A DNA stretch of 64,000 nucleotides, from NCBI GenBank assembly GCA_027625915.1, contig JANTQA010000016.1, positions 4,097,001 to 4,161,000 of the forward strand, given 5' to 3'. Below the pieces are notes generated by a model. It had not been told where the DNA came from. It did no database searches and saw only the letters and a list, made by a program, of their open reading frames with translations. Origin of the DNA: Anaeramoeba flamelloides. Taxonomy: Eukaryota > Metamonada > Anaeramoebidae. This document shows, one piece after another, positions 47,534 through 59,129 of this stretch. Both the position numbers and the translations under genes were made by a program. Position 1 is the first letter of the stretch. The number at the start of each line of letters is the position of its first letter.

Positions 47534-50500
47534 TTAATATTGTCCAGTTGGTCGAATAATATCATCAATTTTTAAGATCATTTTAGCCATTTGTGTAGCT
47601 AATAAAAATTCTTGGATTTTTCCTCTTAATGTATCGAAAACATTTTGCTCTTTCATATTGCTGGTTCCCTTTGAAAGACAATCAATTCCTAAGAAAGGTT
47701 TTTTATCTTCAAGTTGTTGAAGTTGAATTTCTGAAACAGCCTCTAATGAGTTTAATCCAGAATTTGAAGCCAAGGCGATTGGTACAGATAAAAGTGCTTG
47801 TGAAAATGCTCTGATTGAATATTGTTCAATTCCTGTAATCTATTGAATTCAAATTAAATAAAATAATAAGAAAAAGAATAAATAGTAATAATAAATATAA
47901 TTAAAACATAAAAATGGATAACAAAAATGAAATATTAATCGAACGAATAAAATATTAGTAAAATGAATGAAAGAAAAAATAAAACTAATGAAAAATTAAT
48001 AAGCAAAAAGTAAAAGTAAAAATATAAGACAAAAAAAGAAAAATTTACCTCTTTGGAAGCTTTATTAAGAGCAACAGAACAACTAATTTCAGCAGCACCA
48101 CCACCATAGACAATTCTATTATCTTTAATTAAATTTCTAGTTACACAAAGAGCATCATGGATTGATCGTTTTCCTTCTTCGACGACCATTTTGTTTCCTC
48201 CTTTAACAAGAATTGTAACTGTTTTTGTATTTGAACATTTTTCAATTACAATCATTTTTTCATCGGTTGTACCAATAGATTTTTCTATGACCATTCCTGC
48301 TTTTCCTAATTTTTTTTCTGTTAATTCAGAAAATCTTGGAACAATTCTGGCGCCAGTTGCAATTGCAATTAACTAATTAATTATTAGAAAAATAAAATAA
48401 AAAAACAAAGTTTGAAGAATTTTTAAAAATATTAGAGTTTAATCATTATAGTTAGGGATTATTTTATTTCAAAAAAATCTTGTTCAATTTTGAAAGATCC
48501 TCAAAAATTTTGAGACTTTGCAAAAATTTTAAATTTTCGTTTTATTTTTTGAATTTAGTTATTTTAAAATAATCATTTGATATTATTTAAAGAAAATTTC
48601 CTTTTTTTCTAAATAATGTTACCAGAAATTCAAATTATTTTAAAGACAATATTTATTTTTTTTTTTTTTTTTATAATCATATAATAGAGGTTCTGATGAT
48701 ATCTCTTTTAACTCGCGATAAAGTTTAAAAGAACGTGATTAAGTTAGTAAAATCGCAAAATTACAAAATCGCAATTAATACTAGAAAATCATGATATTAA
48801 ATAAAAATCATGATATTCGATAAAGATCTAGATAAATTTACTTAATGTAGTGATAAAAAATTAATCGCTATAAAAAAGCAATCGCAATAAAATAGTTGAT
48901 GAAATTTCAGAATTATTCATCAATATTTTTCTATTTCATAAAATCTTTGTTCAATAACAAAACAGATTATATGAAAAAAAAATATAATTCTTTTAAAAAT
49001 CAACAAAAAAGGGAAACTAATTGAATCAATGACTAATCAAAGGGTTTTATTATACTTTCTATTGATTTGGTTGACAAGCCCAATCGATCCTTTAGATTAA
49101 TAAACAGTAATAACTAAAAGTAAAATAAATCATTTTTTCCCAATCTATCGTAGCGTTGTAAAATTGCTATAAAGAAAAAAACATCTGATACAATCCATCC
49201 TTCTTCATTCTTTCAAGAATGTGTTCTCTGGTTAAATCTTTTTTTTAATTCTATTCAAGCTTGAATAGAATAACCTAGTCATACCTATACTATAATAATA
49301 AAGATTCTTTGGACACTTATTTTCTTCTTTTTGTTATTCTTCTTCTCTTATTTTGTTTTCATTACAGAAAACTCAACTAGGGCTAAATAGTTTTTTTTAA
49401 TCAAAGACAAATAAAGAATGAAAATTTCACTATGGATCTTTTTGATTATTTAACTGGTGAAGGCAATACCCCCATTTATAAAAAAAATCATCTATTTTAT
49501 ATTCAAGTATATTTTCTGAAATGTGTTATTATTTGTTTGATCGGAATATTTATGTGGAATTTTATATTTCATAAAAGAAATAAAAAAATGATAGAAAAAA
49601 ATTTTTTTTTTAATCTTTAAAAATTTTCTTTTTTTTTGTATTTTCCTCAATTCTATTGATTACCACGATTTTATGATTTTTTTTCGATAAAGTAGGGTTA
49701 ACCACGATTTTGAAATATTATTGTAAATTCATTGCGAATGTTGTGATAATTTATTTTATCATCAAAAGCTCTTTAGTTCAATTGTCATATTTTACTAATA
49801 ATTCTAATTAAAATTATTTATTTTTGTAATAAAGCTATTTTAAAAAAGTGATTAGTTTTATTTTTTAGAGATTGTCAGATTTGAATCTTTTTTAAAGTTT
49901 TCTGTTTAGGTTTTGAATTTAGTTATTTTCAAACAATCATTTGATATTATTTAGAAGAAAATTTCCTTTTTTTTCCCTATCTTATTACCAGAAATTCAAA
50001 TTATTTTAAAGATTAATTTTTTTCAATTTTTTTTTTAGAATTGTCTTAATATTTCCCATTTTAACAAGAATTTTGTTTTGAATATTAAAAATATTTATGT
50101 ATAAATGTGATTATGTTGATGATAGGAGGAAATAAAATTCAATTATTGATTCGGTATATCGTTTAAACGGTTAGTGCTTTTTTATTAAAAAATTTAATTA
50201 TGCTCAATTCATAATTTTGGCACATCAAATAAGTTACAGAAACTGATTTTTGTTATTAATAATCATTTTATTATATTTTTTTTAATTTTGGGTTGGAAAG
50301 TTTAACTTTACATATATGAATAATTTAGTGAACCAATCATAATTTGATATTAAAGTTTTTAATTATATTAAGTTTTTAATAATTTAAAAAATGTTTTTTT
50401 TTTTGAAAATATGTAATTTTGATTGTTACTGTATTGTTGAATTGGGGTTTATATTTTTTTTATTTTAATTAATTGTAATTTTTAAGTTACAAATTATCAA

Positions 50501-52742
50501 TACTCATAAATACCTTAATTTATTATTTTTATTTTTGGTACTAGAATTTATCAAAAATTGTTTTTCTAATAAACAAAATTATGAAAAATTATTTCAAAAA
50601 TAACGAATATTTTCAGTATTTTCTTTAAAAAATGATAAAAAATGAGATTATTTTTTCTGTCAAATAAGATGAATTAGCAACTTGTCCGTTAAATATTTTT
50701 GAAAAAATGATATCCAGAAAAATGATAAATAATGTAACTGAGATTTTTTTGTTTTTTTAACCCTATAATTATTAACTTTTATTACAATTATCAAAATAGA
50801 GAATAATATTAAATATAAAAAAAAAAAAAAATTATTTACTTCAATATCTGTTCCAGAAACCCATCTAACAGCAGGTAATTTTTTTTGTAAAAGTAAATGG
50901 TTAGCTTCATCATCAAACCCCCATTGACACAAAACAAGTGTAGCACCAGATTTTTTCACTAAATCTGTCATTTCTTTAAAATAATTTTGTTCAATTTCAA
51001 GTAATTCTTTATATTTTTTGACAGAATCAATATCTAATTTGTGTCCGGTTTTTGGTTTTGGTGGTTCAAATGGACATGTGAGTATGGCAATTTTGGCATT
51101 TTTGATTTGCTTTGGCATTTGTGGATGTGAAAAATTTTTTGGGATGATGATCCCGTCAATTAATTCTGTATCTCCAAGTGTTCCTCCAGTTTTTCCTTCA
51201 AGTTTGATAAGATCAAATCTTACATCCTTTCTTTCAAGATCAGCGACAGCAAGAACAGCTTCAACTGAAATTTTGGCGATTTTGTCAGTATATTGATTAA
51301 CACTATGATTTTAATTGAATTGAAATTATAAAATAAAGAATGAAATTGTAAAATAAAGAATTAAAATGTTGTTGTAAAAATAAATCCATGGAAAATGTAT
51401 TGATTGTAATTTTTGTTTGAAAAATCATTTTGGCAAAAAGTGTAGAACCAAAAGTTTTGATAAGTAACTTTAAGACTTTTCGGTTTGAGTTTTTATCCCT
51501 AATTAGACTTCTTTTGAGAAAATTTTTGATTTTTTAGCCTTTTGAAAATTGCTGTAAATATAATTATTTTGTTTGACATTATCTGTTTTAAAAAACTAGT
51601 AATAAAAGTTTTAAAAAAGTATTTCTCAAACTGTTTGATTCACACTTTTTTAAAACATTTGGTACTCGCTTTTTGAAAACTGGTTGTGAGTGTTGCTTTT
51701 TAGTTCAACAATTAAATTAATTTTTAGGGGGTTGTTATATCATTGAGTGATAAATTCAAATAAAATAACAATATAAAGAACAATTATGATTGGGGGGGTT
51801 CGAGTTAATTTTTGAAGCTTATAATTCCTGAAAAACAGATAAAAATTTTTTGTTATTTGATTTGGTTTTTCTTTGGGAGAAAAAAAAAAAAAATAAAAGT
51901 CAAAAAAGATGAATATAAACATCAATTTAACCTCTTTTTTTGGTTTAAGAAAAAAAAAGGGGGAAAGGTTCGAAATTTCTCTAAGGATCGTTTGTTTTTT
52001 GAATTTTTTTTTTTTTAAGAAGAAAAAATTTTGATAAAAAAAAGCAAGCAAAAGATAAATAAAAAAATTTGATGAAACAAAATACAAACATTTTGGAACC
52101 TAAAGAAGTTTTAGCAGATAACACTAAGGATTCATAATTTTCTTTATCAAATTCAATTTTGTCACAGATTGTTAGAAGATGCTTTACGGCGATATCACAG
52201 GCCTTTTCATAGCCTTCTGAAATTTTTGAAGGATGAATTCCTTTTTCAAGAAGACTTAAAGACTCTTCTAAGAGTGCACCAGCTAAGACAACAACACTTG
52301 TGGTTCCGTCACCAATTTCATCATCTTGGCCTTGACTTAATTCGACTAAAAGTTTGGCAATTGGATTTTCAACTTGCATCTTTTCAGGTTTTAGTTTAAG
52401 ATTTGGGTTTTTGTTTTGTTGAGCAAAAGAAAAAACAAAAAAGAAAAAAAGTTACTTTGTTTTTTTTTAGTTGTTCTTTGTGTTTTCTTGAGGAGGAGTA
52501 AAAAGAATAAAAATTACATTTTTAAGAATAGTTGCACCATCGTTTGTTGCTGTAACTTCTCCGTCTTGATCGACAAGAATTTTGTCCATACCAAGAGGCC
52601 CGATTGAAGTTTTCATTAAATTTGCTACAGTCATTGCAGCAAGAATGTTTGCTTTACGTGCTTCAGATCCTGTAAGTCTTTCTTTTTGATCTTGGTCACG
52701 AATAATGATGAAAGGTTTTCCAGATGAATCAAATCTAAGCAT
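47534..52742 (-). CDS. cct5: T-complex protein 1 subunit epsilon (CCT5)
   Basis: ATP-driven cytosolic chaperonin subunit that folds actin, tubulin and other clients in the CCT/TRiC ring. Five exons: 52742-52518, 52379-52090, 51302-50840, 48372-48049 and 47839-47534; CDS 1608 nt, 535 aa (human CCT5 541). The epsilon subunit is diagnosed by [13 protein letters not shown] near the start, [55 protein letters not shown] and GIDCLSKGT. The nucleotide site is intact: NDGATI at 67-72, GDGTT at 98-102 and GGGAAE near residue 450. Introns are 138, 787, 2467 and 209 bp, phases 0, 2, 0 and 0. The 2467-bp intron contains an H-family element and a small ORF on the opposite strand. Identity is secure; the exon ends were fixed by frame and by family alignment from memory. 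Confidence 0.96.
48685..49115 (-). mobile_element. Dispersed element, family H, copy 3 (reversed)
   Basis: From GAGGTTCTGATGATATCTC to ATAAACAGTAATAACT. The reverse complement follows copy 1 (GTCAACCAAATCAAT, ATAATCTGTTTTG, AATATCATGATTTT). It contains many CGAT/ATCG steps (TCGCAATAA, AATCGC), unusual in this genome. Confidence 0.6.
49249..49270. repeat. Perfect 22-bp palindrome
   Basis: TTCTATTCAAG followed directly by its reverse complement CTTGAATAGAA, with no loop. It lies about 160 bp upstream of the small ORF in the CCT5 intron. Confidence 0.9.
49432..49620 (+). CDS. Candidate small single-pass membrane protein (62 aa)
   Basis: Starts with ATG and reads [20 protein letters not shown], then a hydrophobic segment at about residues 25-49, then a basic tail (HKRNKK). 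The N-terminal part is of higher complexity than surrounding sequence and the layout suits a tail-anchored or type II mini-protein. It lies within the 2467-bp CCT5 intron on the opposite strand, so it would be a nested gene. The last residues are poly-Phe from a T-run, so the true end or a downstream splice is unclear. No family recognised; chance ORF remains quite possible. Confidence 0.33.
   Translation: MDLFDYLTGEGNTPIYKKNHLFYIQVYFLKCVIICLIGIFMWNFIFHKRNKKMIEKNFFFNL
51303..52089 (-). other. Second intron of cct5 (787 bp)
   Basis: Between GTTTGT and an ATAG acceptor. It contains repeated boxes of the type CTTTTTGAAAACTGG near 51620-51690, which also occur near 41620, and a purine/pyrimidine-skewed stretch near 51880-52060. 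No element ends are recognised. Confidence 0.6.
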
Positions 52743-53937
52743 TTCGTTCTATTGTTTGCTGAATAAGAAAAATAATAATTGTTTTCAAAGAAAAAATGAA
52801 AAGAACAAATACAATTTTTAAACATATTTTTCAGAAAGGGTGAATATCTGAAGAACCCAAGAAATATCTAATACGTTTTGATATGTTTTTGGGAGTTTTA
52901 ACTTTATTAAGTAAAGTTTAAATTTTTACTTAAAAAATTAAGATAGAATTAAGATTCCTAAAAAAACTACAATTGGATATATTTTCAATGTGGGGTACTT
53001 AATTTGTGGTGTATTTAATTGGGTTCTTTGAAAATTTGTGTTCTGTTAAAATATGTGATAAAAAAATGAACTGTATTTTTCTCAAAAAATTCTAGTGAAA
53101 AATACAAAATAGAATATAGGTTCAATACCATAGGTTTGTTTTTATTTGGTCTAAGTGTAATTCCAAAGTAATTTCAATTTTCAGAATTTTTCACAATAAC
53201 TAATTTCTTCTTTTAAGGACTGAGTTCCTATATTGAAGGGTGTTTTGTTATTATGTTAAATGGAATACAAATTAAAAAGAATTTTCGATTCGTAAGAAAT
53301 TAGACCAAATAATAACATAAGAAGTTAAAATCACTAACAAAAACCAAGAATAAAAATTTAAAAAAAAAAATTTCCAAATAGATTTTTGAATAAAATTTTT
53401 AAAAAAAACAATTTCTTACATTGGATTTTCAGGTTCGAGTTAAAATTCTAAAATATTTCAAACTTTAGAAAGGAACTCAAAACACTATTTAGAACAGCTT
53501 GATAAATTATTTTGGTTTTTTAGAGATTTGAAATGGGACTTTAGAAATCTTAAAATCAAATTATGGATTGATCTAAGAAAGGTAAAATTTTGATTTTGAT
53601 TAAATTGTGAAAATTTCTCATCTGTTTTATGAAAGTAATTCACAGTGTGTAAATTTAACTGCGATGATAGAAATCTTTTAAGAGTGATTTTATCAACTAT
53701 CCCACAATTCTTCATCTGGAAACGGAGCCCTTATGGAAGTAATAAAAAGCCGATATTTTTTAATTATTCAATTTTCTGAAACTTGAAATGTTATATAGTA
53801 AAATTTCTTCTCAGGAAATTAATTTTTTTTCCCAGATAAACAGAAAAAGCAATATAAAAAAATTACATTATTCTTTAATTTATGAAATTAAAAGATAAAA
53901 TCTAATTTTTTTAAAAAACAACAACAAAGTGTTTATA

Positions 53938-54230
53938 GAGTTCAAAAGAATTGAGTAAAATTAAATATTTTATTTTTATTTTATTTTCTCGTAGATCTAA
54001 TTACATTTTGTTTTTTATAATTCTTTTTTTTTTTTATTTCTAAAATCCATTGAAAACCTAACTTAACTTAAATATAAAGGTATTTTATCTTGAGTTTTTC
54101 TGTTTGATTCTTAAAATCAATTGATTTTTTGAATAAAATAAAATAAAAAATAACAAACTAATTGGTGTTTTTTGAAAATTTTTTAAAGAATTGTGTAAAA
54201 TCAAAGATTTTCCCAAACCTATTAAATAAA
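53938..54230. repeat. Decayed palindrome-mosaic fragment
   Basis: Contains half of a P1 unit (AGTTCAAAAGAATTGAGTAA), a GAAAACCTAACTTAACTT junction, a P3-like TTTTTCTGTTTGATTC / AAATCAATTGATTTTTTG block and a second P1-like half (GTGTAAAATCAAAGATTTT). The symmetry is largely lost compared with the two main clusters. Confidence 0.6.
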
Positions 54231-54894
54231 TAAAAAACATAATGGTGGTGATATGTCTATTATTAACCACATACTGTGAATTTTATATTTATTGTTCAGA
54301 ATCCGACTATTTTTCTTCACATGTGAAATATAAAAAACACTGTGAAAGTAGCTATTTTTTTTTAATTTGGCCTTGAAAATAAAATTATAATTTTTTATAA
54401 TAATATTTTAATTATTCTTCCTCTTCTTTTATTTTATTTTTTAAAATATGATGAATTTTAGTTAATTAACCCTTTTACTCCAAGAAATAAATAATTTTTG
54501 ATTTATAAAAAAAATAATAAAAAATTCGAAAAGTAAATCAATAGCCCAATCACAAGATACTTTGTATTTGATTCTGATATTTTTAACACATAATATACCC
54601 TTTAGATCAATCCAAACACAACTTGTGCCAAATTATCATTTATTATTCATTTGGGTATCAATAACTGATAACAATATAGATTCTTTAGATACTATCGACT
54701 CTACATACATTTTTTATATATTCATGCGAAGTGAATCTTTTCTTTCTTCTTCTTCTTTTATTCATGTTTAAGGGGTGTTGTACAAACTTTAAAACACAAT
54801 TAAGGAGAAACAACCAAAAAAAAAAAAAATCTTCTGGTAAATTAATAGCAAATCAAAATTTTTAATACCACTTCATCAAGTTAAAAAAAAGTAT

Positions 54895-55044
54895 TACTCT
54901 CAGTTCCACTTTCAAGACACAAACTTTCAACAAAATTTAATACACAAAAAATCTCAAATTAAGGCACAATATTCATATTCTAGTAAAATAAATTGTAAAA
55001 AAAAAAATTACAAATTTTGTACCTTAAAAGTGGAACCGACTGTA
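54895..55044. mobile_element. Palindromic TA element, copy 1 (one arm shortened)
   Basis: 150 bp from TACTCTCAGTTCCACTTTC to GTGGAACCGACTGTA. The left arm carries CACAAACTTTCAACAAAATTT and AAAAAATCTCAAATTAAGG; the right arm lacks the matching inner part. The centre (ATTCTAGTAAAATAAATTGT) is the same as in the copy at 61938-62136. Confidence 0.8.
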
Positions 55045-56176
55045 AGCCACTAAACAGAATATCCAACCCACTTTTAAAGTTATTTTCCAAAAACAGATTA
55101 TTGCTTTTAAAATCTAAACATATTTTCACATTGGAGAAAATGCTAAAGTTCAACATATTCTCAAATTATTTTTTTAAAAAATATTTTCTCTGAAAGAAGA
55201 TTGAAATCTTAATATCAGTGAAGGGGAAGTGTATAAAAAATTACGTGAAAAAAAAAATAAATAATTTTAAAAATAACCTTAATAAAGAACTACTTGTTTT
55301 CAAAAAAATTACATATAATTATTATAAACTAGCAAAATATTATCATTTCTATATTTGCATTATTTTTCTTATCATTTTTTTGTTTCAGTTTATTACATCA
55401 AAAAGACAGAAAAATCACCTAAACCATTAAATTAAAAATCCCCAAAAAATTCTCTTTTAAAATCTCAAAGTTCAAGATAAAACATAAAGCTATAACTTTA
55501 AATTTGATTATTTCCAAAAAATAATTAATAATATAATCTAATTATTTTAAGGGGTTTGGAATGTCCCAAATATAAAAAGTATTAATAGATTTGGCAATGA
55601 TTTCCTAAAATTTTAAAGATTTTCAAACAAATAAAAGTATTATCAATTAATAATTAACAATAAAAAACATTCGGAAACATTTTCAAATAACTTGATTAAA
55701 TAATTACAGTTCCTTATTTGTACTCTGAATATTTTTTTTAAAAAATATTAGCTAATCTTTTAAATTTCAAGAAATTGAACAAATTATTGAAAATAAAATC
55801 AAAGACCATTTTTTTTTCATCTTCATGAATGAAAATATTTAGTTGAATTTATTTTCTTGTTAAGAATTTAGTGTTAGAAAAAATCTTGTATCTGTTTAAT
55901 AAAGGGGATATTTTCGTGTGAATAAATTCATAACTTCAATGCCAAACAGCGGATAAACACAGTCATTAGAAGTATTTTAAACTTTTTTACGTTTTCTAAA
56001 AAAGGGTTGAATTAAAGAGTCTAAATTTGAATTTGGTTTAATTATTATTGTTTATCCTTAAATCTATTTTAAGAAAAAAAAATTAAAAAACAAAAACAAA
56101 AAAAAAAATCAATTTTGGATTAATAAAATGATAAAATCTTGTCAATTTAATTCGATCTATTTAGTTTTTTTTGTTT

Positions 56177-57837
56177 TTAATTCTTAAAAAAGTTATCTAT
56201 TTCCCTTTTAATGCTTGTAGCATCGCTTTCATTTAAACACCTTATACTATAATTACAAAAGGGGATCTTATCTGGGTTATTTATTTCATATTGTGTTTTA
56301 AAATTCTTTGAACGCAGAAATAGATTTTTTTGTTGTTGGCTTATATTTGATTTTGGTAGCAACGGACTATTTAACAAGATTATTTTTGTTGTTTCAGAAC
56401 GTATAATTAAAGAAAACCCCCCCGCGTGCCTTTTTAAAAGTGTTAAAACACCCACTCCCCTTTCTTCCCATCTGGCTGTTTTTTTTTGATTAATTTTATG
56501 TAATTTTTCGCCCCCCTTTTCTCTGTCATTATTGTTATCTTTTTCTTTTTTTTCTGTTTTTTCTGTTTTTTCTGGCTTGGTTTCTTTTCCATTTTTATTG
56601 TCTTCTTTTTCTTTTTCTTCTTCTTCTTCTCCTTTTTGTTTTTCCTTATCATCTTCTTTGTCATTGCTCTTACCAGTCTCTGTTTGTGTTTCTTTCACGG
56701 ATTTAATTTGTTTATCATTAATCGTCTTTTGGCTTTCTTTATCAGTTTCTGTTTTCGTTTCGCTTTCGTTTGTTTTTTTACTTGACAAATTATAATTTTT
56801 TACTTGGTTTTCTTTTTTTGTTTGATCAGAAATGGCATATTCGAAAAGTTTCACTCTTTTTCTTAATACCACAATACCATCTTTTTCTTTTTCTTGTTCT
56901 TTTGCCTTTGCTTTTTTTAACTTTGTTAATTGCTTTTGATTTAAGTGCTTTTTGTTCCTTTGGTGAATCATCTCAAATCTGCTTGATCCAAACAAAGATT
57001 TTCGGTTCTTGGTTCCAAATAAAGATTTCCCTGTTTTAACTTGGGAAAAAATTGAACCGTTATTCTTCTTTGTTTGTTTTTTAAAAGGATTGTTTTTTGT
57101 ATTTTTGTCTAAAGTTTTGGTTGTTGAGGATGACTGATTTACCTTACCAAAAAGTAAAGAGTTTTTTTTTGGTATTTGGCTGTTTTTAGAATCTTTTGTT
57201 GTTGAAGTGGTTGGTACATGTGTGGATTTAAAGGGGCTTTCCTTGAGGCTTCCTCCTCTTGATCCAAAGATCCCAAACTTTGATTTAAATGGAGTTGTAG
57301 GTTTTTTCACGACTTTGGTTTCTTTTTCTTTTTCATTATCTTTTTTCTTTTCATTTAGATCTTTTTCATTTAGATCTTTTTTCTTTTCATTTAGATCTTT
57401 ATTGTTGCTTTCTTTTTCCTTTTCTGTTTCATTTTCTTTTTTGTTGTGATTTACTTTTTTTTCAATTTCTGTGTTTTGTTCTTCTCTTTTCCTTCCATTC
57501 GTCAAGTTTTTGTTCTTTGAATTTTGGATAACATTTAGATTTAGTTTGTGTTTGGGGTTTATTTTGGATTTTTTATTCCTTCTTCTTTTTTGACGAAGCT
57601 TTTTCCTTCTTTCTAAACGAATTTTTTTTCTTCTTGCAATTTCTGCTTCGTCGGCTTTTTCCCAAGATTTTAATTCCTAATTTAATGAAGAGAAATTGGT
57701 TTGTTTTAAGAAAAAGGATAAATAAATTTTTTTTGAAATAAAAAAAAAAAATAAAAATCATGTACATCATTATCATCAAGGTCATCCTCTAATGAGTCTG
57801 GATTTAGCTGCCTAGTAGTCTCTCTTTTACGTGACAT
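56177..57837 (-). CDS. Nup50/Nup2-like nucleoporin with Ran-binding domain
   Basis: Nuclear-basket nucleoporin that would bind importin-alpha and RanGTP during cargo release. Two exons: 57837-57766 (24 codons, MSRKRETTRQLNPDSLEDD) and 57676-56177, with an 89-bp phase-0 GT-AG intron; CDS 1572 nt, 523 aa. The short basic N-terminus followed by an acidic patch and a KKIRLERRKKLRQKRRR cluster resembles the Nup50/Nup2 importin-alpha-binding segment. Scattered FG motifs occur (KFGIFG, LFGKV, SLFGTK, SLFGSS) instead of a dense FG array. The last 110 residues form a RanBD: ARWEERGVGVLTLLKRH is the hallmark W.ERGVG.L strand, followed by the expected beta pattern. Between them lies a highly charged Lys/Glu linker. 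The start at 57837 is the only ATG that gives the conserved basic N-terminus. Confidence 0.85.
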
Positions 57838-58241
57838 TTTGGAGGTGAAAGAAAATAAACACCAATTAATTTGGATAAAATTTGAAAAAATAATTTATTC
57901 TTAATTTTTGAAAAAATTCCTTTTTCCCAATTTTTATGTCAGAAAAAAGTCAGATCCTTTTTTGGTTTGGATTTTTCGGTAAATTTAGAATACATTTCTA
58001 TTTTTATGAAATCTTAGTTTTCATATTTTGCTGAAAGTTTCTATGAACTATTAAAACTGGAAATTTATTCTGATTTTGAAAATACAAGAAAAATAAAACA
58101 AAAATGTAAATTCTTTAAGAAACAGAAACAATTGATTATTTATTTTATTATCAAAATTGATTAAATTTTTTAATAATATTAAAGATAATTTAATATTCTT
58201 TTTAAAATATTACACCCATTCCAATGCTGCATGATTTTTTT

Positions 58242-58586
58242 TCAATATCAAATTTTGGTATTGATATATACTTTTAAAAAGTTGAATATAAGAATAAGAA
58301 AACTTAAATTGATATATTTTTTTCCAAAAAGGAGTTTATATGAAAAATATTCTTCTAATGTGATCTAAAAATAAATATATTTTTTTCAGAGGAAATTTTA
58401 TGAAGTTTCTTAATGAATTTTGGAATTTTACAGTAATTTTGGTTTCTAAAAATTTATTTTTAAAATCTGTAAAAATTCTTGAATATTACTTTTCATTTAA
58501 GAAAATTTTTTTTTTCAATATGAGTTTTCTTATTCTCATATTCTACCTTTTTATAAGTCTATATCAACATCAAATTTTGATATTGA
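58242..58586. mobile_element. Foldback element, family K
   Basis: About 345 bp. The left arm starts TCAATATCAAATTTTGGTAT and includes GAATATAAGAATAAGAAAAC. The right arm, reversed, starts TCAATATCAAAATTTGATGT and includes GAATATGAGAATAAGAAAAC. The arms may extend to about 140 bp with decreasing match. Each tip is itself a small palindrome. Confidence 0.7.
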
Positions 58587-59129
58587 CGTAATTTCACAGT
58601 AACTTTGGAAAAACTGTAAAATTGATAAATAATAATAAACGATTGATACCTTTAGTCTTTGGGTTATTAGTATCCCATTAAAATAATGAAGAATAGATTA
58701 TTAATTATTGATTAGAAATAATCAAATGAAAAAGAATTGCTATTGTTAGAAGTTGAATTTACCAGATTTTGAAATAATCACCTAATTTCTACTGTATATT
58801 TTTGTGTGTTTACTATATTTCTTATATTAAAAAAAAAATAAAAAATTATTCTAACTTTTCATCTGAATATGATAATTGTTTTTTTATGTTTAAAATAATT
58901 AAGTTTTTATAGGTTCAAGAAGAATAACAATATATAAAAGAAGATTTAAACTAATTCAAAAACTAAATTTTTTTGAGAATTTCATGAAATTGTTAAAAAT
59001 CTTAAATTCATAGATAAGAAATTGGAAAATATTAACTGGTAATCAAACACCTTAAAAGATTTAGAATTTGAACCTGATAAATATCGAATTAAACAACTGG
59101 AAAATATTCCAAGTTGGAAATGTCGTTAG

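Larger units (their letters stand above)
48373..50839 (-). other. Large third intron of cct5 (2467 bp)
   Basis: GTAAAT donor and TTAG acceptor. Contains H copy 3, the 22-bp palindrome at 49249, the small membrane ORF on the opposite strand, and an H-like fragment near 49650-49790. The rest is AT-rich. Confidence 0.75.
52743..56176. other. Gene-free stretch between CCT5 and Nup50-like genes
   Basis: About 3.4 kb. Two features stand out: a decayed palindrome cluster (53938-54230) and the shorter copy of the palindromic TA element (54895-55044). Short frames at 54562-54771 and 55218-55430 are AT-driven and not called. Confidence 0.7.

Noticed and set aside
51798-51975. GGTTCGA-like strings considered as tRNA T-loops
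   Set aside because: No paired T-arm, no acceptor stem and no anticodon arm at the right distances. Other TTCGA sites in the window fail the same test.
54562-55430. Two short plus-strand frames between CCT5 and the Nup50-like gene
   Set aside because: Start at TTG or lie over an AT-rich run, and the predicted products are composition-driven; no motif seen.
58400-58591. 63-codon ATG frame
   Set aside because: Falls inside foldback element K and is mainly Phe/Leu/Ile from T-runs.
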